Shown: in pieces, positions 42,432-54,295 of the stretch
How the letters are laid out: each line of letters starts with the position of its first letter
How positions within the stretch are numbered: the stretch's first letter is position 1
Origin: Diplonema papillatum
Lineage: Eukaryota; Euglenozoa; Diplonemea; Diplonemida; Diplonemidae
Assembly: GCA_030068145.1 (NCBI GenBank)
Contig: JAPJBO010000238.1
Coordinates: forward strand, 124,001 to 188,000
Reading direction: 5' to 3'
Length of the DNA: 64,000 nt
Notes under the pieces: generated by a model
The model's database searches: none
What the model saw: the letters and a program-made list of their open reading frames with translations, nothing else
Told to the model about the DNA's origin: nothing
Program-made: the position numbers and the translations under genes

Positions 42432-45400
42432 TAAAAATTCAAATTTACCTAACCTCGAGTCTCGGAAAAAAGTCTTTTGTACGGTGAATAGAACCGGATC
42501 CGTCACAACCGAAAATCCAGAATCCATAGTATAACCTCTGCGCAGGTGTAAAAAAAGGGCACACCCCGCTGTGTGTATACCCCCCGGTCTCGAAGTGGCT
42601 GTGCATGCCGGCGACGACGCCTTGCCAGCTGCGCTGGCGGTTGCCGGCAGCGGGGTGCCGGGGATAGACGGGGTCTACGCCCGCGGGGCCGAGGATGTGA
42701 ACGGGCACCCGTCGTGGGTGCGGGAGGGGCATCCCACTCCCACGTCAGGGAGAGCACATACGACCGACCCAGAAAAGCGGGATAGCTCGCTAGAGAGCTA
42801 AAATAAAAATTCAAATTTACCTAACCTCGAGTCTCGGAAAAAAGTCTTTTGTACGGTGAATAGAACCGGATCCGTCACAACCGAAAATCCAGAATCCAGT
42901 ACAACCTCTGCGCAGGTGTAAAAAAAGGGCACACCCCGCTGTGTGTATACCCCCCGGTCTCGAAGTGGCTGTGCATGCCGGCGACGACGCCTTGCCAGCT
43001 GCGCTGGCGGTTGCCGGCAGCGGGGTGCCGGGGATAGACGGGGTCTACGCCCGCGGGGCCGAGGATGTGAACGGGCACCCGTCGTGGGTGCGGGAGGGGC
43101 ATCCCACTCCCACATCAGGGAGAGCACATATGACCGACCCAGAAAAGCGGGATAGCTCGCTAGAGAGCTAAAATAAAAATTCAAATTTACCTAACCTCGA
43201 GTCTCGGAAAAAAGTCTTTTGTACGGTGAATAGAACCGGATCCGTCACAACCGAAAATCCAGAATCCATAGTATAACCTCTGCGCAGGTGTAAAAAAAGG
43301 GCACACCCCGCTGTGTGTATACCCCCCGGTCTCGAAGTGGCTGTGCATGCCGGCGACGACGCCTTGCCAGCTGCGCTGGCGGTTGCCGGCAGCGGGGTGC
43401 CGGGGATAGACGGGGTCTACGCCCGCGGGGCCGAGGATGTGAACGGGCACCCGTCGTGGGTGCGGGAGGGGCATCCCACTCCCACGTCAGGGAGAGCACA
43501 TATGACCGACCCAGAAAAGCGGGATAGCTCGCTAGAGAGCTAAAATAAAAATTCAAATTTACCTAACCTCGAGTCTCGGAAAAAAGTCTTTTGTACGGTG
43601 AATAGAACCGGATCCGTCACAACCGAAAATCCAGAATCCATAGTATAACCTCTGCGCAGGTGTAAAAAAAGGGCACACCCCGCTGTGTGTATACCCCCCG
43701 GTCTCGAAGTGGCTGTGCATGCCGGCGACGACGCCTTGCCAGCTGCGCTGGCGGTTGCCGGCAGCGGGGTGCCGGGGATAGACGGGGTCTACGCCCGCGG
43801 GGCCGAGGATGTGAACGGGCACCCGTCGTGGGTGCGGGAGGGGCATCCCACTCCCACGTCAGGGAGAGCACATACGACCGACCCAGAAAAGCGGGATAGC
43901 TCGCTAGAGAGCTAAAATAAAAGTTCAAATTTACCTAACCTCGAGTCTCGGAAAAAAGTCTTTTGTACGGTGAATAGAACCGGATCCGTCACAACCGAAA
44001 ATCCAGAATCCAGTACAACCTCTGCGCAGGTGTAAAAAAAGGGCACACCCCGCTGTGTGTATACCCCCCGGTCTCGAAGTGGCTGTGCATGCCGGCGACG
44101 ACGCCTTGCCAGCTGCGCTGGCGGTTGCCGGCAGCGGGGTGCCGGGGATAGACGGGGTCTACGCCCGCGGGGCCGAGGATGTGAACGGGCACCCGTCGTG
44201 GGTGCGGGAGGGGCATCCCACTCCCACGTCAGGGAGAGCACATATGACCGACCCAGAAAAGCGGGATAGCTCGCTAGAGAGCTAAAATAAAAATTCAAAT
44301 TTACCTAACCTCGAGTCTCGGAAAAAAGTCTTTTGTACGGTGAATAGAACCGGATCCGTCACAACCGAAAATCCAGAATCCATAGTATAACCTCTGCGCA
44401 GGTGTAAAAAAAGGGCACACCCCGCTGTGTGTATACCCCCCGGTCTCGAAGTGGCTGTGCATGCCGGCGACGACGCCTTGCCAGCTGCGCTGGCGGTTGC
44501 CGGCAGCGGGGTGCCGGGGATAGACGGGGTCTACGCCCGCGGGGCCGAGGATGTGAACGGGCACCCGTCGTGGGTGCGGGAGGGGCATCCCACTCCCACG
44601 TCAGGGAGAGCACATATGACCGACCCAGAAAAGCGGGATAGCTCGCTAGAGAGCTAAAATAAAAATTCAAATTTACCTAACCTCGAGTCTCGGAAAAAAG
44701 TCTTTTGTACGGTGAATAGAACCGGATCCGTCACAACCGAAAATCCAGAATCCATAGTATAACCTCTGCGCAGGTGTAAAAAAAGGGCACACCCCGCTGT
44801 GTGTATACCCCCCGGTCTCGAAGTGGCTGTGCATGCCGGCGACGACGCCTTGCCAGCTGCGCTGGCGGTTGCCGGCAGCGGGGTGCCGGGGATAGACGGG
44901 GTCTACGCCCGCGGGGCCGAGGATGTGAACGGGCACCCGTCGTGGGTGCGGGAGGGGCATCCCACTCCCACGTCAGGGAGAGCACATATGACCGACCCAG
45001 AAAAGCGGGATAGCTCGCTAGAGAGCTAAAATAAAAATTCAAATTTACCTAACCTCGAGTCTCGGAAAAAAGTCTTTTGTACGGTGAATAGAACCGGATC
45101 CGTCACAACCGAAAATCCAGAATCCAGTACAACCTCTGCGCAGGTGTAAAAAAAGGGCACACCCCGCTGTGTGTATACCCCCCGGTCTCGAAGTGGCTGT
45201 GCATGCCGGCGACGACGCCTTGCCAGCTGCGCTGGCGGTTGCCGGCAGCGGGGTGCCGGGGATAGACGGGGTCTACGCCCGCGGGGCCGAGGATGTGAAC
45301 GGGCACCCGTCGTGGGTGCGGGAGGGGCATCCCACTCCCACGTCAGGGAGAGCACATATGACCGACCCAGAAAAGCGGGATAGCTCGCTAGAGAGCTAAA

Positions 45401-48400
45401 ATAAAAATTCAAATTTACCTACCCTCGAGTCTCGGAAAAAAGTCTTTTGTACGGTGAATAGAACCGGATCCGTCACAACCGAAAATCCAGAATCCATAGT
45501 ATAACCTCTGCGCAGGTGTAAAACAAGGGCACACCCCGCTGTGTGTATACCCCCCGGTCTCGAAGTGGCTGTGCATGCCGGCGACGACGCCTTGCCAGCT
45601 GCGCTGGCGGTTGCCGGCAGCGGGGTGCCGGGGATAGACGGGGTCTACGCCCGCGGGGCCGAGGATGTGAACGGGCACCCGTCGTGGGTGCGGGAGGGGC
45701 ATCCCACTCCCACGTCAGGGAGAGCACATACGACCGACCCAGAAAAGCGGGATAGCTCGCTAGAGAGCTAAAATAAAAGTTCAAATTTACCTAACCTCGA
45801 GTCTCGGAAAAAAGTCTTTTGTACGGTGAATAGAACCGGATCCGTCACAACCGAAAATCCAGAATCCAGTACAACCTCTGCGCAGGTGTAAAAAAAGGGC
45901 ACACCCCGCTGTGTGTATACCCCCCGGTCTCGAAGTGGCTGTGCATGCCGGCGACGACGCCTTGCCAGCTGCGCTGGCGGTTGCCGGCAGCGGGGTGCCG
46001 GGGATAGACGGGGTCTACGCCCGCGGGGCCGAGGATGTGAACGGGCACCCGTCGTGGGTGCGGGAGGGGCATCCCACTCCCACGTCAGGGAGAGCACATA
46101 TGACCGACCCAGAAAAGCGGGATAGCTCGCTAGAGAGCTAAAATAAAAATTCAAATTTACCTAACCTCGAGTCTCGGAAAAAAGTCTTTTGTACGGTGAA
46201 TAGAACCGGATCCGTCACAACCGAAAATCCAGAATCCATAGTATAACCTCTGCGCAGGTGTAAAAAAAGGGCACACCCCGCTGTGTGTATACCCCCCGGT
46301 CTCGAAGTGGCTGTGCATGCCGGCGACGACGCCTTGCCAGCTGCGCTGGCGGTTGCCGGCAGCGGGGTGCCGGGGATAGACGGGGTCTACGCCCGCGGGG
46401 CCGAGGATGTGAACGGGCACCCGTCGTGGGTGCGGGAGGGGCATCCCACTCCCACGTCAGGGAGAGCACATACGACCGACCCAGAAAAGCGGGATAGCTC
46501 GCTAGAGAGCTAAAATAAAAGTTCAAATTTACCTAACCTCGAGTCTCGGAAAAAAGTCTTTTGTACGGTGAATAGAACCGGATCCGTCACAACCGAAAAT
46601 CCAGAATCCAGTACAACCTCTGCGCAGGTGTAAAAAAAGGGCACACCCCGCTGTGTGTATACCCCCCGGTCTCGAAGTGGCTGTGCATGCCGGCGACGAC
46701 GCCTTGCCAGCTGCGCTGGCGGTTGCCGGCAGCGGGGTGCCGGGGATAGACGGGGTCTACGCCCGCGGGGCCGAGGATGTGAACGGGCACCCGTCGTGGG
46801 TGCGGGAGGGGCATCCCACTCCCACATCAGGGAGAGCACATATGACCGACCCAGAAAAGCGGGATAGCTCGCTAGAGAGCTAAAATAAAAATTCAAATTT
46901 ACCTACCCTCGAGTCTCGGAAAAAAGTCTTTTGTACGGTGAATAGAACCGGATCCGTCACAACCGAAAATCCAGAATCCATAGTATAACCTCTGCGCAGG
47001 TGTAAAACAAGGGCACACCCCGCTGTGTGTATACCCCCCGGTCTCGAAGTGGCTGTGCATGCCGGCGACGACGCCTTGCCAGCTGCGCTGACGGTTGCCG
47101 GCAGCGGGGTGCCGGGGATAGACGGGGTCTACGCCCGCGGGGCCGAGGATGTGAACGGGCACCCGTCGTGGGTGCGGGAGGGGCATCCCACTCCCACGTC
47201 AGGGAGAGCACATACGACCGACCCAGAAAAGCGGGATAGCTCGCTAGAGAGCTAAAATAAAAGTTCAAATTTACCTAACCTCGAGTCTCGGAAAAAAGTC
47301 TTTTGTACGGTGAATAGAACCGGATCCGTCACAACCGAAAATCCAGAATCCAGTACAACCTCTGCGCAGGTGTAAAAAAAGGGCACACCCCGCTGTGTGT
47401 ATACCCCCCGGTCTCGAAGTGGCTGTGCATGCCGGCGACGACGCCTTGCCAGCTGCGCTGGCGGTTGCCGGCAGCGGGGTGCCGGGGATAGACGGGGTCT
47501 ACGCCCGCGGGGCCGAGGATGTGAACGGGCACCCGTCGTGGGTGCGGGAGGGGCATCCCACTCCCACGTCAGGGAGAGCACATATGACCGACCCAGAAAA
47601 GCGGGATAGCTCGCTAGAGAGCTAAAATAAAAATTCAAATTTACCTAACCTCGAGTCTCGGAAAAAAGTCTTTTGTACGGTGAATAGAACCGGATCCGTC
47701 ACAACCGAAAATCCAGAATCCATAGTATAACCTCTGCGCAGGTGTAAAAAAAGGGCACACCCCGCTGTGTGTATACCCCCCGGTCTCGAAGTGGCTGTGC
47801 ATGCCGGCGACGACGCCTTGCCAGCTGCGCTGGCGGTTGCCGGCAGCGGGGTGCCGGGGATAGACGGGGTCTACGCCCGCGGGGCCGAGGATGTGAACGG
47901 GCACCCGTCGTGGGTGCGGGAGGGGCATCCCACTCCCACGTCAGGGAGAGCACATATGACCGACCCAGAAAAGCGGGATAGCTCGCTAGAGAGCTAAAAT
48001 AAAAATTCAAATTTACCTAACCTCGAGTCTCGGAAAAAAGTCTTTTGTACGGTGAATAGAACCGGATCCGTCACAACCGAAAATCCAGAATCCAGTACAA
48101 CCTCTGCGCAGGTGTAAAAAAAGGGCACACCCCGCTGTGTGTATACCCCCCGGTCTCGAAGTGGCTGTGCATGCCGGCGACGACGCCTTGCCAGCTGCGC
48201 TGGCGGTTGCCGGCAGCGGGGTGCCGGGGATAGACGGGGTCTACGCCCGCGGGGCCGAGGATGTGAACGGGCACCCGTCGTGGGTGCGGGAGGGGCATCC
48301 CACTCCCACATCAGGGAGAGCACATATGACCGACCCAGAAAAGCGGGATAGCTCGCTAGAGAGCTAAAATAAAAATTCAAATTTACCTACCCTCGAGTCT

Positions 48401-49792
48401 CGGAAAAAAGTCTTTTGTACGGTGAATAGAACCGGATCCGTCACAACCGAAAATCCAGAATCCATAGTATAACCTCTGCGCAGGTGTAAAAAAAGGGCAC
48501 ACCCCGCTGTGTGTATACCCCCCGGTCTCGAAGTGGCTGTGCATGCCGGCGACGACGCCTTGCCAGCTGCGCTGGCGGTTGCCGGCAGCGGGGTGCCGGG
48601 GATAGACGGGGTCTACGCCCGCGGGGCCGAGGATGTGAACGGGCACCCGTCGTGGGTGCGGGAGGGGCATCCCACTCCCACATCAGGGAGAGCACATATG
48701 ACCGACCCAGAAAAGCGGGATAGCTCGCTAGAGAGCTAAAATAAAAATTCAAATTTACCTAACCTCGAGTCTCGGAAAAAAGTCTTTTGTACGGTGAATA
48801 GAACCGGATCCGTCACAACCGAAAATCCAGAATCCATAGTATAACCTCTGCGCAGGTGTAAAACAAGGGCACACCCCGCTGTGTGCATACACCCCCCGGT
48901 CTCGAAGTGGCTGTGCATGCCGGCGACGACGCCTTGCCAGCTGCGCTGGCGGTTGCCGGCAGCGGGGTGCCGGGGATAGACGGGGTCTACGCCCGCGGGG
49001 CCGAGGATGTGAACGGGCACCCGTCGTGGGTGCGGGAGGGGCATCCCACTCCCACATCAGGGAGAGCACATATGACCGACCCAGAAAAGCGGGATAGCTC
49101 GCTAGAGAGCTAAAATAAAAATTCAAATTTACCTAACCTCGAGTCTCGGAAAAAAGTCTTTTGTACGGTGAATAGAACCGGATCCGTCACAACCGAAAAT
49201 CCAGAATCCATAGTATAACCTCTGCGCAGGTGTAAAACAAGGGCACACCCCGCTGTGTGCATACACCCCCCGGTCTCGAAGTGGCTGTGCATGCCGGCGA
49301 CGACGCCTTGCCAGCTGCGCTGGCGGTTGCCGGCAGCGGGGTGCCGGGGATAGACGGGGTCTACGCCCGCGGGGCCGAGGATGTGAACGGGCACCCGTCG
49401 TGGGTGCGGGAGGGGCATCCCACTCCCACATCAGGGAGAGCACATATGACCGACCCAGAAAAGCGGGATAGCTCGCTAGAGAGCTAAAATAAAAATTCAA
49501 ATTTACCTACCCTCGAGTCTCGGAAAAAAGTCTTTTGTACGGTGAATAGAACCGGATCCGTCACAACCGAAAATCCAGAATCCATAGTATAACCTCTGCG
49601 CAGGTGTAAAAAAAGGGCACACCCCGCTGTGTGCATACACCCCCCGGTCTCGAAGTGGCTGTGCATGCCGGCGACGACGCCTTGCCAGCTGCGCTGGCGG
49701 TTGCCGGCAGCGGGGTGCCGGGGATAGACGGGGTCTACGCCCGCGGGGCCGAGGATGTGAACGGGCACCCGTCGTGGGTGCGGGAGGGGCAA
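42432..49792 (+). repeat. 370/372/374-bp tandem array, right part (20 units) with higher-order structure
   Basis: Unit starts progress by 370,372,372,370,372,372,370,372,370,372,370,372,370,372,370,372,374,374,374 bp. The 370-bp units carry CCAGTACAACC where others have CCATAGTATAACC; some carry CACGTCAGGG and AAAAGTTCAAAT variants in register. This gives two 1,114-bp trimers followed by five 742-bp dimers and three 374-bp monomers. Units are nearly identical, so amplification and homogenisation are recent. The last unit runs straight into the coding exon below. Confidence 0.95.
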
Positions 49793-52700
49793 CCTGCGAT
49801 GGTCGTGCACGCCGCGCGGGACGGGCGCTTCTGCTCGGTGGCTCCGGCGGGCGACATCGCGGCGGGGCTCTGCTCGATGATCTCGCACAAGAGCTGGAGC
49901 CACGTGCTGCGCGGCAATTCGGACCCGGACGGGTTTGCCATGTGGTCCCTGCTGAACCCAGACACCGGCGCTTGGTACAGCGACCGCGTGAGTGTGACGC
50001 CAGCTGAACTCCCGCACCAAAGGGAGCACACAAGACAGACCCGGCTCCGTACACCAGAGTGCACTCATCCATTCCGTGACCATCGGAGTTCAGGCCGTAG
50101 AGGCCGCACGAACCCGCCAATGAATACGGAACACCGCTACCGAGAGCCGAACCGACCCCGCCTATCCCCGGACCCCCCGCCGGCGGGTGAAGCGCCGCTG
50201 GCCCTTGGAGCCCCCGCTTGGAGCTCCGCGAGAGAGGCGGCGGAAGGCGTATCGGAACCAGCCGGAGCGTGGGCCACGGAAAGAGAGCACAGGCGGGGAC
50301 ACCGCAGTGCGACCCCGTCTGACCCCTCTGCTCCCCAAGGCCACCCCGGGTATAGCACCGCAGGGGTGCACAACCCGCAGGGGGACCTGCCAGGAAGGCC
50401 GCGGCGCAGCAGGAGCCCGAGCGAGCAGCCGCGAGGCGGACGCCGGGTTGCCGCTGAGCGCGCGGGTGAACGGGCCGGGGGCTGGGTCAGCCGGGGTGCC
50501 TCGTCGCGCAGCGCTTCCGCCCGCGAAGACGGTCGGAGACGCCGGCGGGGTGTGGGCTCTCGCGTGGAGGATGGCAACCTGGTCTCGGACTGCTCTTCCG
50601 ACGGCTCGTTGTCCGCTGGGCGTCGAGGCCGAGAGCCCGCAGGGCACGTCGGGAGTGCGGATGAGACACGCCGGCATTCAAGCATGGTGCACAGCCACAG
50701 TCGGGGGAGGCGGCAGGATGGCACGTATACAGGTGAGGAGGAGACACGCCGGCATCCAAGCATGCGGCACAGCCAGCGTCTACGGCACGCTGGCTCGTCC
50801 TCGGACGAGGAGGAGCCACGCCGGCATTCAAGCATGGGGCACAGCCAAAGTCGGGGCAGGCGGCAGGATGGCACGTGTACAGGCGAGGAGGAGACACACC
50901 GGCATTCAAGCATGCGGCACAGCCAGAGTCTGGGGAGACGGCAGGCTGGCATGTCCTCGGACGAGGAGGAGCCACGCCGGCATTCAAGCATGGGGCACAG
51001 CCAGAGTCGGGGTAGGCGGCAGGATGGCACGTATGCAGGTGAGGAGGAGACACGCCGGCATCCAAGCATGCGGCCCAGCCAGAGTCTGGGGAGACGGCAG
51101 GCTGGCATGTCCTCGGACGAGGAGGAGCCACGCCGGCAATCAAGCGTGAGGAACTGCCAGAGTCGGGGAAGGCGGCAGGTTAACACGTATGCGGATGAAG
51201 AAGAAATTCGCCGGCATTCAAGTCTAGGGAGGCGGCAGGCAGGCTCGTACGCGGACGAGGAAGAGCTACGCCGGCATTCAAGCATGGGGCACGGCCACAG
51301 TCGGGGCAGGCGGCAGTCTGGCACGTATGCAGGCGAGGATGCGACCCGCCGGCATTCCAGCCTCGGCGCAAAAAACCGGCGCGACTCCGGCCAAAGGGGC
51401 CACCACCACCCAGAGCAGAGTGCACGCTTGCACCCCACGGAATCGGGCGGAAGGCCGCACAGCCAGGACCACGAACCTGCCCGGAAGACCAACCGGCGCC
51501 GGCGCGGGGGGGACCCGTGGTTTGCCCTCCAGTTGGCCGAAGGCAGGTCAACCCCTGGGCTGGCCCCCCTGTACGCGTCGCCCGTCGAGGGCAGCTCCGA
51601 CACTCTGGACCGGACGCTCGCCAGGGAGCCGTCCGGGGTGTCCCCGCTGTACGTGTCGGAAGAGTACCAGCAGCGGGACCAAGACGGCGCCCCCTTCTTG
51701 GGCCGGCGCGTGAGCACCGACTCAGAGGACACCCCGCCGCGGAAAAGCTGGGGCGGCGCCAGACCCGGAACGGATGCGCCGGGCGGGGGTGATGCGGAAG
51801 GCTATCTCGCTCACCGGCAGGCAAGTTCTCGCGCGCCCGTTGGCCTTGCAAAGGACGGGTATACCATGGGCAGACAGGCAAGTTCTAACGTGTCAGCTGG
51901 CGGTGGGTATACCATGGGCAGACAGGCAAGTTCTAACGCGTCAGCTGGCGGTGGGTATACCATGGGCAGACAGGCAAGTTCTAACGTGCCAGCTGGCGGT
52001 GGGTATACCATGGGCAGACAGGCAAGTTCTAACGTGTCAGCTGGCGGTGGGTACACCATGGGCAGACAGCCAAGTTCTAACGCGTTGGCAGTCGGTGGGT
52101 ACACCATGGGTAAACAGGCAAGCTCAGACTCGTTGGGGCTAGCGCTCGGCAGGAAAGCCTCGGGAGACAGCGACTTCGCGGGAAGCCTCGACGGCGGCGA
52201 AGCGCCGGGCGGGCGGCTGACCTTCGAGGCGTTCGAGCAGGCGCTTCGGAAGGAAATCTGGGGCGAGCACGCGACGGGTGCGGAGCTCGTCGCCCCCGTG
52301 TACGTCGGCAGCCGGGGGAAGGAAGGGGACGAACCCGCGGACGCCGGCCCGTCGGCGTTTTATTTGAACGTGCAGGCGCCGATTCCGCACGTCTCGGGCA
52401 GGTACCAGAAGATGAAGGCGTCTCCGCAGGACGAGTACCCGGCGTGGCAGCAGGTGACCGCGCCCGGCAGCCACTGCCTGGTGTCGAGCGCGGACGGGTT
52501 CTGGACGGTGGTGCTGACGGCCGACGTGTACTGCAAGGTGGGGTTGCCCAGAGCGTTGGTCTCGTCCACGAAGGAGCATCGGGGGAGGCACCCGGGGTCG
52601 TTTGAGTTGGCGTGGGCTGTGGCTGGGCCGTCGGGTCGATGGGTGGAGGACGACCGAGTGGCAGTCACCGCGAAACGGGCGAAGCACGCGCCCACGGCGA

Positions 52701-53155
52701 CCGCCGGACCGGAGCAGCAGGACAGCAAGTTCGCGACGCAGGCGTTCTCCCAAGACGAGTACGAATGGGTCCCCCGCGTGGCTCCTGACAACGGAAGGAA
52801 GCTGCGGATCCCGCCGGCCCAGCCGTACTCAGCCGGGTTCCTCGACTCGCACACGCTGCCCGCAATCCCCGGCCATTCCGCGGAAAGCAGACCCCAGCAG
52901 TCCCACTGGAGCGGGCAACCCGTCCAGCCCGACCCCGAAAGCCACTCTGGGCGCGTCCCGCGCGGGGGAGCCCCCGTGCCCTTTTTCGAAGGCAGGGCGG
53001 GCGGGGCTGCGCGCTCGCGCCGAAGCGGAGCGGGGGCCGACAGCGCGTTTCGGGTGCCCGGGGCGCGGGACGGCGGCAGCCTTCGTCCCCGGCAGTCGCA
53101 TTTTCCTCCGGAGCGGCAAGACGAGCGGTATGAGTACGGCCGTGGCTATTCTTGA
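49689..53155 (+). CDS. Large exon: two beta-rich domains flanking an RRxS/SDEEE phospho-motif array
   Basis: From an acceptor in CTTGCCAG (start approximate; TCTCGAAG at 49655 is an alternative) the frame is open for ~1,155 codons to TGA 53153-53155. First comes a ~95-residue domain: LAVAGSGVPGIDGVYARGAE, PSWVREGQPAMVVHAARDGR, then WSLLNPDTGAWYSDRVSVTP. Next is a long disordered region with ten ~25-residue repeats (50660-51370) alternating RRHSSMGHSQSRGRRQDGTY and RRQAGMSSDEEEP types, and six 16-residue GYTMGRQASSNVSAGG repeats (51843-52130). The C-terminal domain FYLNVQAPIPHVSGRYQKMK...YPAWQQV...FWTVVLTADVY...GRWVEDDRVAV repeats the layout of the first domain at low identity. The domain resembles the VNGxYxxxxxxxGxPxY-type modules common in algal and protist proteins; its function is not known to me. 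RRxS fits PKA/PKG and SSDEEE fits CK2. Upstream exons unknown. Confidence 0.75.
50660..51370 (+). repeat. In-frame ~75-bp coding repeats, RRHSS/SSDEEE
   Basis: About ten copies of a 25-codon unit in which two subtypes alternate (DGTY(T/A)GEEET and AGMSSDEEEP), i.e. a 150-bp dimer repeat. One unit near 51205 is shortened to ~20 codons. Arg-rich and acidic halves alternate, giving a striped charge pattern. Confidence 0.9.
51843..52130 (+). repeat. In-frame 48-bp coding repeats, GYTMGRQASSN
   Basis: Six copies of GGGTATACCATGGGCAGACA-type units; the last two are diverged (RQPSSNALAVG, KQASSDSLG). Each copy offers RQAS, a possible R-x-x-S kinase site. Confidence 0.9.
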
Positions 53156-53560
53156 GAAGCCGCGCATTCCGGGTCTGTCTGTTCGCTGCCGACGATGGTT
53201 GCCTCTCGTGTTGGCGATTTGGTGCGAGCGTTGATCTTCGTCCCCGGCATTTGCATTTTCCTCTGGAGCGGCAAGACGAGCCTCATGTGTACGCCCGTGG
53301 TTCTTAAGTAGTCGTGCGTTCCGGGTCTCCGCCTGTTCGCTGCTGACGATGGCAGCCTCTCGTGTTGGCGATTTTGGTGCCAGCGTTGATCTTCGTCCCC
53401 CCGGCATTCGCATCTCCTCCTGAGCGGCAAGACGAGCCGTATGCGTACGGCCGTGGCTGTTCTTAAATATTCGTGCATTCCGGGTTTCCGCCTGTTTGCT
53501 GCCGACACGGCAGCTGCCCGCCGTGCGGGCGACGCAGTGCCGAGCCATCGATCCTCATCA
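53084..53560 (+). repeat. 155-bp repeats of the gene's 3' end
   Basis: CTTCGTCCCC followed by CGGCA, GCATTTTCCTC, GAGCGGCAAGACGAGC and ACGGCCGTGG occurs at 53081 (coding, last ~24 codons), 53236 and 53391, with a partial fourth unit near 53470-53560. The first copy ends the ORF; the others lie in the 3' flank and have no long frame. Confidence 0.9.
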
Positions 53561-53779
53561 CGACGCGAGTTCAAAATATTTCCCATCCTCTTCACGATAG
53601 GTATCCGGAAGGCTCTCAAACTCGGTTAATGCGTGTAGTGCGCGTAGGAGCATCACAGACCTGCTATTGGCTCGCTCTTCCGCGCGCTATAAGTTGCACG
53701 CAGTCCCAAGCAGCAAGCCGGTGTCAAAAGACACGACGGGAGCGACCTTCGTCCCCCCTGCACTCGCTTCTTTGTCGGC

Positions 53780-54295
53780 AGAGCGTAGTCCAATGTGTTG
53801 CGCCTGCATCATGCTGCCATGATAACGGTTTTAGTCATAGTCTGCCGCATTCGCTTTTGCCAATGCCTACTCCATACTGGCGGCAGAGCGCAGTCCCTTG
53901 TGCATTGTGCCTGCATCATGTGGGTCGTGAGGTAGTGGTTAGGCCGTGGCCAACGATAGTGCCTCGTCCTCCCGTTGACGTCTACTCCAGACGTAGAACG
54001 TAGCCCGCGCCTGCTGCGCCTGCATTGTGGGGTCTTATGGGAATGGCCAACAAAATTAAGTAGGGTGCTACTCCTTGAGGCACACCCCTGCTACACTGCG
54101 CCTTTTTCCATTCGGCGTCTGGGCGCCGGTAGTGCGTACCGCGCAGAGCGTAGTTCAGCGCCTGCTGCGCCTGCATCTTGTGGTTTTGTGGGAAGGGTTA
54201 AGCCATGAACATCCTTGTATCACACCCAGCTACGTGCGTCTTTTGCATTCAGATGCCTATCCCACACTGGCGGTCGTGCAAAATCGAGGCGTGTA
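53780..54295 (+). repeat. Degenerate ~120-bp tandem repeats
   Basis: The order GCGCAGTCC/GCGTAG, TGCGCCTGCATC(A/T)TG, GGTTA(G/A)GCC, then CTACTCCA or TATCCCACACTGGCGG recurs about four times. Similar in style to the repeats at 58890-59330, not coding. Confidence 0.6.

Noticed and set aside
38045-49792. Dozens of 70-128-codon open frames on both strands in the 372-bp array
   Set aside because: They repeat with the unit, run through intron-like sequence and stop at the unit junction. Only the short exon-start part is derived from coding sequence.
38045-49792. CRISPR array
   Set aside because: The repeats are long, contiguous and without unique spacers, and the genome is eukaryotic.
50137-51732. 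531-codon minus-strand frame
   Set aside because: Shadow of the RRxS repeat region; the plus strand has flanking domains and continues for over 1,100 codons.
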